From NCBI GenBank assembly GCA_964352475.1, contig CAYGSL010000010.1:39553-103552 (forward strand): a stretch of 64,000 nt of DNA, written 5' to 3'. The position numbers were made by a program, and so were the translations under genes. Below are positions 51,786 through 61,700 of the stretch, one piece after another; position 1 is the stretch's first letter, and each line of letters starts with the position of its first letter. The notes below the pieces were generated by a model. It searched no databases, was not told where the DNA came from, and saw only the letters and a list, made by a program, of their open reading frames with translations. This DNA is from JAUIET01 sp964352475. GTDB taxonomy: Bacteria; Pseudomonadota; Gammaproteobacteria; Pseudomonadales; JAUIET01.

Positions 51786-53687
51786 CTACCCCGCCGAGCG
51801 ACGTTCTACCCATTCGTCGACTATGCGCTGCAACACATTCAGCGGTACCGCGCCATACTTGAGTACTTCGTCGTGGTAAGCGCGAATGTCAAATTTCTCA
51901 CCAAGCGCGTCACGCGCTTTTTCACGCAGTTCCAGAATTTTCAACATTCCCACCTTATACGCAGTGGCCTGCGACGGCATCACGATATGGCGCTCTACCA
52001 TTTTTGTGGCGTCCCATACGCTATTGGGCGTATTACTTACGTAGTAGTCGATGCCCTGCTCGCGAGTCCATTTTTTAGCGTGAATGCCGGTATCAACAAC
52101 CAGACGGCAGGCGCGCCATAACTCCATGGCCAGCCGGCCAAAATCGGAATACGGGTCAGCGTACAGACCAATTTCCTTGGGAATAAACTCTGAGTACAAA
52201 CCCCACCCCTCGGTATAAGCCGTGTAGCCACCGTGTTTACGAAACTTGGGAACGCCTTGCAGTTCTTGCGCAATAGCCAATTGCATGTGGTGACCTGGAA
52301 TGCCTTCGTGATAGGCCAAGGCCTCCATTTGGTAGCTGGGCATAGACTTCATGTCATAGAGGTTGGCGTAGTAAATACCTGGTCGACTGCCGTCTTCGGA
52401 CGGGCGCTGATAAAACGCTTTGCCAGCAGACTGCTCACGAAACGGTTCTACGGCTTTAACAATTAGCTCGGCCTTGGGCTTGGTGATAAAGAACTCATCA
52501 AGACGTAGTTTCAGATTATCGATCAGCGCGGTCGCTTCACTCAGATAGCGCTGTTTGCCTTCATCAGTATCCGGGTAGTAAAAGCGCTGGTCGTCACGCA
52601 TGAATTGCATGAAAGCTTTCAAGTCACCGTCAAACTCGACCTGATCTTTAATGGCATTCATTTCCTTGTGAATCCGCGCCACTTCACTCAGGCCCAGTTG
52701 ATGAATATCTTCGGCTGTCATATTGGTGGTGGTGGTGCGTTGCAGGGCAACGTTGTAAAACGCATCACCTTCCGGCCATTTCCAAACGCCATCATTGGTA
52801 TCAGCGGTCTTCTCCAGCGCTTGCAGATGTTCAACCAACCCGTTATAGGCCGATTTAAATTCGCCAAGAAGTGCTTTGTTTAATGATGCAACGAGCGCAT
52901 CGGCTTTTTCTTCAGAAATAGCGTCTTTCTGCACAAGGGAGCCAACCTTGGTTTTGAAGTCTGCCAGTAAGGCATTGTCCGCTGCATCGGCTTCAAAAGG
53001 AGCACCTTTGATGATGTTTAAACTGTCGCGAATAACATGGGCAAAAACAAACTTTGGCGGCGAGATTCCAATCGCTGCGCGTTCCTCTATGCCTTCTCGC
53101 ATTTGGGCAAAGAACTTATCAACGGTTTTTACGCGATTGATATACGCCTTGGCGTCTGCCAGATCTTTAACCCTATGTTGATTTATCAATAGTGCAGGTA
53201 CAGCACTGTGAGTGCCGCGCATTTGTTCCACCGGATAGTTATGCATTCGCCATTTGAAATCAGCAATGCTGTTCTCCAGGTCCTGGCGCATGAGTTCATA
53301 ACTGAGCGCTTCATTGGCAGCTAACAGCTCAACGTTCAGCGTATGCAATTCCGCAAGTTGGCGCTTGTGCATTTCCAGCGTTTCACGCTCATAGGCCTCG
53401 CTAAGGTTGTCCCACTTATCGTTGTCTTGCTTTCTTCCCAAATAGGTTTGATACATAGGGCTTCTGGCAACAGATTCTTCAAAGAAGCGCGCAAACATCT
53501 CATTGGCTTTGGTCGTCTCCAGCTGCGCATTCGATTCAGTACCAGCGACTGATTCTGCCGTAGTCTGCGATTGATCTGCCTGCTGGGCTGTATTTGCGGA
53601 TTTCTCAGATCCGCAAGAGGGCAAAATTAACAGTGAAGTGATGACTGCGGCGAGTGCCGCCCATTTTGTATTCAATGCGAAACTCAT
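51786..53687 (-). CDS. DUF885 family lipoprotein, putative metallopeptidase
   Basis: 633 residues with a lipoprotein signal (LLILPSCGS, Cys at about 25). The DUF885 core has YHEGIPGHHMQLAIAQE, a metal-binding HExxxxHH variant, preceded by DMKSMPSYQMEALA, and followed by YTEGWGLYSEF. Family members are zinc-dependent peptidases or hydrolases; the substrate here is unknown. It is convergent with the FHA gene (11 bp) and 86 bp downstream of the CPXCG gene. Confidence 0.85.
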   Translation of the reverse strand: MSFALNTKWAALAAVITSLLILPSCGSEKSANTAQQADQSQTTAESVAGTESNAQLETTKANEMFARFFEESVARSPMYQTYLGRKQDNDKWDNLSEAYERETLEMHKRQLAELHTLNVELLAANEALSYELMRQDLENSIADFKWRMHNYPVEQMRGTHSAVPALLINQHRVKDLADAKAYINRVKTVDKFFAQMREGIEERAAIGISPPKFVFAHVIRDSLNIIKGAPFEADAADNALLADFKTKVGSLVQKDAISEEKADALVASLNKALLGEFKSAYNGLVEHLQALEKTADTNDGVWKWPEGDAFYNVALQRTTTTNMTAEDIHQLGLSEVARIHKEMNAIKDQVEFDGDLKAFMQFMRDDQRFYYPDTDEGKQRYLSEATALIDNLKLRLDEFFITKPKAELIVKAVEPFREQSAGKAFYQRPSEDGSRPGIYYANLYDMKSMPSYQMEALAYHEGIPGHHMQLAIAQELQGVPKFRKHGGYTAYTEGWGLYSEFIPKEIGLYADPYSDFGRLAMELWRACRLVVDTGIHAKKWTREQGIDYYVSNTPNSVWDATKMVERHIVMPSQATAYKVGMLKILELREKARDALGEKFDIRAYHDEVLKYGAVPLNVLQRIVDEWVERRSAG

Positions 53688-53773
53688 GATCAGGAATCCT
53701 TTGGCGCGTAATAGCCATAAAACGTTCGAATTGGTATTTCCCTCAATGAATAAGCCAGGCGGATTAGCTTACC

Positions 53774-53962
53774 TCACTCGCTGTCAGTAGCAGCCCACAA
53801 TTGCGCATTTCCGAAACCATCAATTGATACCCTGAATTCAATGGGACGGCAGCACACCTGGCAGTCTTCAATATATTCCTGCTGCTCTACCGAGTCGTCA
53901 ATCAATACGGTGATGCTTTCCCCGCAGTACGGGCACTGGGTTCGCTGCTCTAAAAGCTGCAT
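53774..53962 (-). CDS. CPXCG-motif cysteine-rich protein
   Basis: 62 residues. CPYCG near the N-terminus and CQVCC in the middle suggest one zinc site. This is a small conserved gammaproteobacterial family of unknown function. It follows the aldo-keto reductase gene by 12 bp, so it is probably the last gene of that unit. Confidence 0.82.
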   Translation of the reverse strand: MQLLEQRTQCPYCGESITVLIDDSVEQQEYIEDCQVCCRPIEFRVSIDGFGNAQLWAATDSE

Positions 53963-53974
53963 GAAGAGACAATA

Positions 53975-54901
53975 TTAAAGAGCATTAAACGTCTTCAGAA
54001 TTTCCGCCCGCTGCGACGCGGTGGGCAACTCGCCAAAACCAGCACCCATGTTGTCGCGAACATGTTTGGGCTTACTGCTGGCCGGTATCACACAATTTGC
54101 TGCCGGGTGGCCTAAAATCCATTTCAGGAACAACTGCCCCCAGCTTGTGCATTGCAGTTCTTTGGCGATCGCAGGCAAGGGTTTACCGCGGCTGCGTGAG
54201 AACAAATCGCCGCGTTGGTAAGGTCGGTTGATCAGTGTTGCAATGCCTTTGTCGTGCGCCATTGGCAGAAGTACCTGTTCTGCTTCCCTGTCCATAATGT
54301 TGTAACTCAATTGAACAAAATCCAGCGGCTCCTTGCGCATAATATCGATCAGTTCGCTGTGAAAACGGCCATGCGATGTGGTGATGCCCAGGTAGCGAAT
54401 TTTTCCCTGTTCTTTCCATGCTCTCAAGGTTTTTAGATGCGTTTGCCAGTCTTTCAGATTATGAATCTGCATCAGGTCCATGACCGGAACCGACATCTTG
54501 CGCATGGAGTCCTGCATTTGCTCGATACCAGCCTGTTCACCGCGAGTCCATACCTTGGTGGCTGCAAACAATTCACTGGTGTTATTCAACTTTGGCAAAA
54601 GTTGTCCAACAATGCTCTCCGCTGGACCGTACATTGGGGATGAATCCAATAACTGGCCTCCATTGCTGAAGAATATGTTTAGCACTTCTAACAATTGTTG
54701 CTGAAACTCTGCATCGTTAGGGTTCACAAAAGTACGCGAGGTACCCATACCTACTACCGCTAGCTTCTCGCCGCTGGATTGAATTGTTTTCTTAATAGGT
54801 TTGGTAACATCGGCAGCCATCATTGCAGGGCTATTCCAGGCCATGGATAAGAGTGCAGCGCTCTTGAGAAAACGCCGCCGCTGAAGTGAGTTTAGTGACA
54901 T
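53975..54901 (-). CDS. Aldo-keto reductase with Tat-type signal
   Basis: 308 residues. The RRRFLK motif at 8-13 plus a hydrophobic stretch suggests export by the Tat route, unusual for NAD(P)H-dependent aldo-keto reductases. The catalytic tetrad is visible: Asp86, Tyr91, Lys116 and His147. CVIPASSKPKHVRDN near the C-terminus is the cofactor-binding site. It reduces aldehydes or ketones in related enzymes; here the substrate is unknown. GAGGGA precedes the ATG. It lies 11 bp after the metallopeptidase/beta-lactamase fusion gene. Confidence 0.87.
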   Translation of the reverse strand: MSLNSLQRRRFLKSAALLSMAWNSPAMMAADVTKPIKKTIQSSGEKLAVVGMGTSRTFVNPNDAEFQQQLLEVLNIFFSNGGQLLDSSPMYGPAESIVGQLLPKLNNTSELFAATKVWTRGEQAGIEQMQDSMRKMSVPVMDLMQIHNLKDWQTHLKTLRAWKEQGKIRYLGITTSHGRFHSELIDIMRKEPLDFVQLSYNIMDREAEQVLLPMAHDKGIATLINRPYQRGDLFSRSRGKPLPAIAKELQCTSWGQLFLKWILGHPAANCVIPASSKPKHVRDNMGAGFGELPTASQRAEILKTFNAL

Positions 54902-54912
54902 AGTGAATCCCT

Positions 54913-57201
54913 CTATTGTGTTGTGCGCTGATAACTGCCCATCGGCCCCTGAAACAGAATCTTACCGTCTGCCATGCGCTGCCACACAGTGGACGCTGCA
55001 AACTCATCTGCAGATCTAAACCTATGTTCACCCAGGGCAAGGAGTTGATTACGGCGACCAGGGCTAGCTTGATAATACCAAAACAATTCGTCAGCATCCG
55101 AATCAATACCGATTTCCCGCTTGTTTCGTGACGCAGTGATTCCTTGGTAATTGCCATGGTAACGTTCTAATTGTTCTTTGTTCAAAGTAATCGCCGGCTG
55201 TGCCTTGTTGCTGTTAGCGCCGTTGACTAACCATGCATCCAGCTCGCTGACAAACTTACGCAGCAAATCGTGCCGAAACGCATTAATAACAACGTAGTAA
55301 GCACGCCGGGATGCGGGTGAATACGCGATACGCGCCAGATAACCGTCGGCGTCCCCGTTGTGAGTCCATACCCAGCGGCCTTTGTATTGCGATACACTCA
55401 AACCCATTCCCCTACCCTGCTTTATTCCCGCGCGGGCCATTACGGTAGTCTGCGGTCTAGCCATATCAGCCAGGCTATCTGCGGATAACCAGCGCTGATC
55501 GCCTATGTAGCCCTGTGTTGTAAATACCTTCAGCACCTGGGCCATGTCTCTCGCACTGGCACTTACTCCGCCAAACGCGCGGAACAAGGTATGCCAATAA
55601 GGTATAGCGGTTTTCAAGTCGCGGTCGTAGCCACTGACTAATTGCGATTGTAATTGCGGGCTCCAGGTGATGCTTGCCTGCTGCATATTTAAAGAATCAA
55701 GCACATCTCTTTGAAACCAATTGTCAAACGCTTCGCCGGTACGCACCTCAATGACCCTGCTCACCAGGCCGGCACCCGCATTGCTGTATTGGCTGTAGTA
55801 ACCCGCAGGCCATAACAGGGTGCGGTTTAATGGCTCAAGCAATAATGCGTCTTGCAAGCTCAGTGCTTGCGGGTAGTCGAACTCTTTTCGCGATAAACGC
55901 CCAAGGCCTGCACTGTGCTCCAGCAGCATCCTCGTGGTCACCGCTTTGTTCGGCCATTTGTTATACAAGGGCAATTGAGGGTCAATTTCGCGAACTACCT
56001 GGTCCAAATCAAGTTGGCCTTGCTCACTGAGTTTCGCACTGGCCAGCGCCAACAAGGTTTTGCTGATCGAACCAATTCGAAACACGCTGTCAGGGTGCAC
56101 AGGTCTTTTGCCAGCGTTGCTGTAATACCCGCTGGCACCCAAGGCAAGGGTATTAGCACCTTCTACCAGAGCCCAACTGGCCGCGCCTACTCCAGACCCT
56201 TGCTGAATCGCTTGCAAATCCGGTACCGGCTCGCTACTGGCCACACCCCGGGCAATACTCCTTGATATGACCCTTTTGAGACTGGACTCATCGCTAAAAG
56301 AAATGCTCTTGCCACTCACCTGCAAACCCATTGCTAAAAGCAGTTTGCGGTACGCGGAAATACTCGTCGACTCTCTATAGGCCAGGTAATTTGCCTCAAA
56401 CAGTACGACCTTGTTCGCCTTGTCCAGAGCACGCATGATATTGACCGGCGACATGGATTGCTTCTCGCAGCATCGCTTCAAATTCAATAAAGCGCTGTCC
56501 AATGACTGCCTGTTATTGGTTGCACTGCGCAGGCGATAATCCATGTCCAGCCAGAATAATGCACCGTGCCAATGTATTCTCATGAACTGCCGGGTATTGC
56601 GGCTTACATCATCCAGGGTGCGCTGGCTATTTTTGTTCTGCGCACGAGCACGTTCGAAGCCCGCTAACAATTTTTCCCACATTTGTTGTTCCGTGAGCAG
56701 ACCGGCCCGAGCTTGAATCACATTTTGGTAATAGCTGGCCAAACCTTCTGAAATCCATCGGCTACCGCTTTTATAGGGAATAAAAAGATGACTCAATTCA
56801 TGAAATACGGTCCAGTCAGCAAGCAACGCTTCGTTACTATACGAGGTATCAACCAGTAGTTTTACGGTATCCGGTGTCGCAAGAGAATGTGATCGAATGA
56901 CTTGACCCCAGGGAACCGGAGAGCCACGACTATCGCCTGCATGCGGTTCAACACGGATCATAATATGGTCTTGCGGCAGGGTCCCGTAAACAGACATGAG
57001 GGCATCTAGTGCAACACTTAGCCAATTCTCCAGCCTTTGCCTATCGGTACTATTGAATCGTTGATCAAAATCAAGCTCGGCAACCTGCGAACCGTAGTGG
57101 ATTTTCTCGGCATGTGCTGTGCTGGCAGGCAAAATGAGGCTGAGCGCCAGCGCCACAAGTAATTGACGTGGTAAGCAAGCACGGTGTGACAAGAATCGCA
57201 C
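54913..57201 (-). CDS. Secreted fusion: HExxH metallopeptidase-like domain + class C beta-lactamase-like hydrolase
   Basis: 762 residues from the GTG at 57201, chosen for AAGGA six bases upstream and a compact signal peptide ending AHA. A TTG nine codons earlier is possible. Residues about 30-300 are a gluzincin-like domain with His134-Glu-Leu-Ser-His138 and Glu152 (ISEGLASYY). Residues about 330-650 are a beta-lactamase/penicillin-binding-type serine hydrolase with Ser378-x-x-Lys381, Tyr472-Ser-Asn474 and His614-Asn-Gly616. A C-terminal beta domain follows. Probably periplasmic. The double-enzyme architecture is unusual. It leads an operon with the aldo-keto reductase and CPXCG genes. Confidence 0.82.
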   Translation of the reverse strand: MRFLSHRACLPRQLLVALALSLILPASTAHAEKIHYGSQVAELDFDQRFNSTDRQRLENWLSVALDALMSVYGTLPQDHIMIRVEPHAGDSRGSPVPWGQVIRSHSLATPDTVKLLVDTSYSNEALLADWTVFHELSHLFIPYKSGSRWISEGLASYYQNVIQARAGLLTEQQMWEKLLAGFERARAQNKNSQRTLDDVSRNTRQFMRIHWHGALFWLDMDYRLRSATNNRQSLDSALLNLKRCCEKQSMSPVNIMRALDKANKVVLFEANYLAYRESTSISAYRKLLLAMGLQVSGKSISFSDESSLKRVISRSIARGVASSEPVPDLQAIQQGSGVGAASWALVEGANTLALGASGYYSNAGKRPVHPDSVFRIGSISKTLLALASAKLSEQGQLDLDQVVREIDPQLPLYNKWPNKAVTTRMLLEHSAGLGRLSRKEFDYPQALSLQDALLLEPLNRTLLWPAGYYSQYSNAGAGLVSRVIEVRTGEAFDNWFQRDVLDSLNMQQASITWSPQLQSQLVSGYDRDLKTAIPYWHTLFRAFGGVSASARDMAQVLKVFTTQGYIGDQRWLSADSLADMARPQTTVMARAGIKQGRGMGLSVSQYKGRWVWTHNGDADGYLARIAYSPASRRAYYVVINAFRHDLLRKFVSELDAWLVNGANSNKAQPAITLNKEQLERYHGNYQGITASRNKREIGIDSDADELFWYYQASPGRRNQLLALGEHRFRSADEFAASTVWQRMADGKILFQGPMGSYQRTTQ

Positions 57202-57508
57202 AGAGTGTCCTTGTTTATCTTGGAACAAAACGGATATTTGTTAGACTAACTGCAAGTAATTAGTTTCTCACGATACAATACCAAGCAGCGATTTAGCCGT
57301 CGTTTTACGTTTNNNNNNNNNNNNNNNNNNNNNNNNNNNNNNNNNNNNNNNNNNNNNNNNNNNNNNNNNNNNNNNNNNNNNNNNNNNNNNNNNNNNNNNN
57401 NNNNNNNNNNNNAATTAGTTTCTCACGATACAATACCAAGCAGCGATTTAGCCGTCGTTTTACGTTTTATTTACGCTTGAAGTTTAACGGTGGCTGCAGG
57501 CATCCGCT
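57202..57508. other. Intergenic region with a false 100-N gap
   Basis: Ns run from 57313 to 57412. The 55 bases at 57258-57312 and at 57413-57467 are identical. As with the RTX gap, one copy and no gap is the likely truth, leaving about 150 bp between the divergent fusion gene and the RND adaptor gene. No gene, RNA or clear promoter was recognised in it. Confidence 0.85.
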
Positions 57509-58786
57509 ATGCTGTGTGCCTGGAATTACGCGGGGAACGTATTGAGTATTATCGATCGCCTGGACAGGCGACTACTGCCATTTATTATTCTGTTCGGATT
57601 GTTGCTAATCGCTGCATTGTTTTACTTCAATGAGCCAGTACCTGCACGGTCTGCACCGGCCAAACCTGCGCCTCTTGCGGTGGATGTTATCTCTCTGGTA
57701 CGCGAGAACGTGCAGATTAATATCGAGAGCTACGGTACTGTGCAGCCGCGCACACAAAGCATGCTGGTCGCCCAGGTTTCCGGTTTGATCACCAAGGTAA
57801 ATTCTGCTTTCAGGGACGGCGGATTTTTCGACAAAAACGAAGTACTGCTGGAAATTGACCCACGCGACTACATCGCCAACGTTAAAATTGCACAGGCGAG
57901 TCTGGTTGACGCACAGCAGGTGCTCATGGAGGAAACCGCCAGAGCCGAACAGGCTTCAAAAGACTGGGAGAGACTTGGCCGTGGCGAGAAACCCAGCGAC
58001 CTGGTATTGCGCAAACCACAGATGCTGGCAGCACAAGCGCGTCTGGCTTCAGCCAGCGCTAATCTGGACAAGGCGCGACTGGATTTGGAGCGAACCAAAA
58101 TTCGGGCTCCGTACGCTGGGCGTACTCTCAGGAATCAGGTTGATCTCGGCCAGGTTGTGTCAATGAACGCCCAACTGGGAGAGATCTACGCAACCGATGC
58201 CGTAGAGATTCGACTGCCAATCCGAAACCGCGACCTTGCCTATGTAAACCTGCCCGAGCGATATTCAAATTCACAGGCGGAGGCGGTTGAACTCCCCAAA
58301 GTGGTATTGACGTCGCAACTCACAGGCGATGAGTCCTGGGAGGGCGAAGTCGTTCGCACTGAAAGCGCGATTGATACCAATGCGCGCCAATTGCATGTGG
58401 TTGCCAAAATTGATGAGCCCTTTGCGGTTGCATCTCAAGCTAATGACAATCAGCCACAAACACGACCGATAAAAATTGGCGAATACGTTAACGCTTCTAT
58501 CACCGGTAAATCCTTGCAAAATGTGCTTTCCATTCCGGTGGATGCTATCTACCAGAATAGCTATGTATACACGGTGGTCGATGGGCTTTTGCAGCGCAGA
58601 GATATAAACATCACATGGACGAGTGGCGAACGCGCCATAGTGCAGTCCGGACTTGAAGCCGGTGACCAACTGGTACTTACACCGCTTGGCCAGGTTACGT
58701 CCGGCGTTCGCGTCAGCGCAACCGAGTTCCAACAGCACTCCACTGCAGGCACACTGGTTGATAGCAGCGGGGATTCCGGCACATGA
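57509..58786 (+). CDS. RND efflux periplasmic adaptor (HlyD/AcrA family)
   Basis: 425 residues. An N-terminal membrane anchor (about 24-41) is followed by the biotinyl-lipoyl half-motif ESYGTVQPRTQSMLVAQVSG, a coiled-coil hairpin (about 120-205), the second half TKIRAPYAGRTLR, and a beta-barrel and membrane-proximal domain. It links the inner-membrane pump to the outer-membrane factor. The start is uncertain: ATG at 57509 with a weak AGG, or TTG at 57542 with GGGGAA five bases upstream. It overlaps the pump gene by 4 bp (ATGA). Confidence 0.9.
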   Translation: MLCAWNYAGNVLSIIDRLDRRLLPFIILFGLLLIAALFYFNEPVPARSAPAKPAPLAVDVISLVRENVQINIESYGTVQPRTQSMLVAQVSGLITKVNSAFRDGGFFDKNEVLLEIDPRDYIANVKIAQASLVDAQQVLMEETARAEQASKDWERLGRGEKPSDLVLRKPQMLAAQARLASASANLDKARLDLERTKIRAPYAGRTLRNQVDLGQVVSMNAQLGEIYATDAVEIRLPIRNRDLAYVNLPERYSNSQAEAVELPKVVLTSQLTGDESWEGEVVRTESAIDTNARQLHVVAKIDEPFAVASQANDNQPQTRPIKIGEYVNASITGKSLQNVLSIPVDAIYQNSYVYTVVDGLLQRRDINITWTSGERAIVQSGLEAGDQLVLTPLGQVTSGVRVSATEFQQHSTAGTLVDSSGDSGT

Positions 58787-61700
58787 TTAACTGGTTTGTT
58801 CGAAATACGGTTGCTGCCAACTTATTGATGTTTTCAATAATTCTTGGCGGCTTGCTGGCGTTTTCAAACAGTGTATTGCTAGAGGTTTTTCCACCGGGCG
58901 ATTTGCGCATAGTGAACGTTTCGGTACCGCTACGCGGTGCAACGCCTGAAGACGTGGAACTGGGTATTGCCGTTAGAATCGAAGAAGCAGTACAAGACCT
59001 GGAAGGCGTTAAAGAAATTGTCAGTACCTCAGCCGAAGGTTCCACCAGCATTTCCATAGAAATTGCCGAGGGATACGACGATAGGGAATTACTGGCCGAC
59101 ATAAAATCGCGTGTTGATGCGATCAATACACTACCGGCTGACGCAGAAAAACCGGTCATCAGCCTCGCGCAATGGCAGTATGCAGTCATAGATCTTGTTG
59201 TATCTGCAAACCTGCCTGAAGTAGAGCTTCGTACCTACACCGAGCAAATTCGCGATGAGATTCTTCGCCTTGACGGAATATCAGTCGCTGAAATTGAATT
59301 TGGACGCAATTATGAAATCAATATTGAAGTCTCTCAGGACAAATTAAGAGACGCGCAGCTGACACTGTCAGACGTAGCAAATTTGATTCGGGAAAGCTCA
59401 CTGGATGTATCCGCCGGCAATCTTCGCGCACAAGGCGGTGATGTTTTAATACGCTCTAAAGGCCAGGCCTATCGCAAGGACGATTTCGAATCGATCGTTG
59501 TTAAAAGCAATCCTGATGGCTCGATACTGCGAATCTCGGACATCGCCACTGTACACGACGGTTTTGAAGAAGACAGCATGAGCTCGCGTTTCAATGGCAA
59601 GAAAACACTGTTTGTAAAAGTGTATCGTGCCAGCACTGAAGGTGCGCTGGATATTGCCAAAAGCGTTCATCAGTACATAGCTGACAAGCAAGCCAGGCTG
59701 CCTGAAGGCGTGGAACTCAGTTATTGGGACGACGACTCTGAGCTGCTTAAAGCTCGGCTGGGCACTCTGATAAACAACATCTGGCAAGGTGGTCTTTTAG
59801 TCATCTTGTTGCTCACCCTGTTTCTGCGCCCTGCGGTGTCGTTCTGGGTTTTTATTGGCATACCCATCAGCTTTATAGGCTCGTTTATGGTGCTGGGCTT
59901 TCTCGATGTCAGCATCAATATGATGAGCTTGTATGGGTTCATATTGGTGCTGGGCCTGGTGGTGGACGATGCCATTGTGACCGGAGAGAGCATTTACACA
60001 TCGCTGGCTGAGCACGGCCCAGGAGACCATGCTGCTATTGAGGGCACGCATAGGGTTGCTATTCCGGTGACCTTTGGCGTACTAACTACCATTGCCGCCT
60101 TCATGCCGATGCTAGCGCTTGAAGGCCATATGTCACGCATGATGGAACCAGTGCCGATCGTGATTGGCGCAATTCTTATGTTTTCACTGATCGAAAGCAA
60201 ATTGGTACTGCCGGCGCATTTAAAGAGCATTGAAGTACGCCGACAAAATAATCCCGACAAAAGAAACGGTTGGTTTCGACGCTTTGAGCTGTGGCAACAA
60301 GATTTCGCAGACGGGTTCGAACAGTCAATCATAAAATACTACAAACCAGCACTGGAGGTTGCCGTTAGAAATCGATACAGCGTGTTGGCAGCATTTATCG
60401 GTTTGTTTGCGCTGGCTTTGTCGCTGTTATTAAAAGGATGGCTGCCATTTACGTTCATGCCGCGCATTCCCGCCGAAACAGTAGCCGCCAGCCTCGCCAT
60501 GCCGGTGGGTACGCCGTTTGAGGTAACCGACCGACATGTTGCCAGAATGACCGAGGCGGCTGAGCAAATACGCGAAAAATACACTGACGCAGACGGCAAT
60601 AGCGCCATTCGGCATATCCTGTCGGTGAGTGGCGGCAATGGCCGAGGTGGCGCGGCAACACATCGCGGTAGAGTTGCTATTGAAACAGTACCACTTGCGG
60701 AAAGAACCATAGAGCTGGACCCTGCTGAGGTGACCCGCGAGTGGCGAAAGCTGATAGGCCCGATAGCGGGCGCAGAGTCATTGAATATGCGCTCTGAGCT
60801 GTTTCGCTTTGGCGACCCGATTAATGTTCAACTCAGCGGGCACTCTCTGGATACTCTGGGTAAAGTAGCTGATCAAGTGAAGCAGCAGCTGGCCGGCTAT
60901 CCAACCGTTTTCGACGTATCTGATTCGCTGTCTGATGGTAAAGATGAATTGCGTGTAGAACTGACCGACCAAGGTACTGTGCTTGGCTTGACGCGCTCGA
61001 GCATACTCAGGCAAATCAGCGAGGCGTTTCGAGGTTTTGAGGCGCAGCGAATCCAACGCGGTCGTGACGACGTGCGGGTATTGGTTAGGCTGCCAAAGAA
61101 TGAACGAAGTAATCAGGACACCTTAAACGAGCTACTGATAAGTACACCCGATGGTCGACAAGTACCGCTTGCTCACGTCGCCGAAATCTCACCTTCCACC
61201 GGGCCATCCACCATCCGGCGCGTAGACCGTTATCGGGTTGTTAATGTGACGGCGGATTTTGATAAAAAGAAAACCAATGCCATTACACTCAATGCCGATC
61301 TTGGGCAGTTTCTGGATGAGTTGTTGGCGCAATACCCGGGAGTGAGTTATTCCCTGGAAGGTGAAGCCAGAGAACAGCGGGAGACAACGCAGAGTTTAAG
61401 CGCTGCCCTGGTTGCCTTGTTGTTTCTGATTTATTGCCTGTTGGCGCTTCCGCTGAAATCCTATACCCAGCCACTCATTGTGATGTCGATAATTCCTTTC
61501 AGTATTATCGGTGCCGTGATTGGCCATCTGATTATGGGCCACTATTTCGCTATGGTCAGCTACATGGGCTTGCTCGCACTGGTGGGTGTTGTTATCAATG
61601 ACAGCCTGGTGTTGGTCGATTTCGTCAACCAGAGTAGGCGCAAAGGCATGGATCTTTTTGATGCCGTAATCAATGCAGGGCCCAGGCGATTTCGTGCGGT

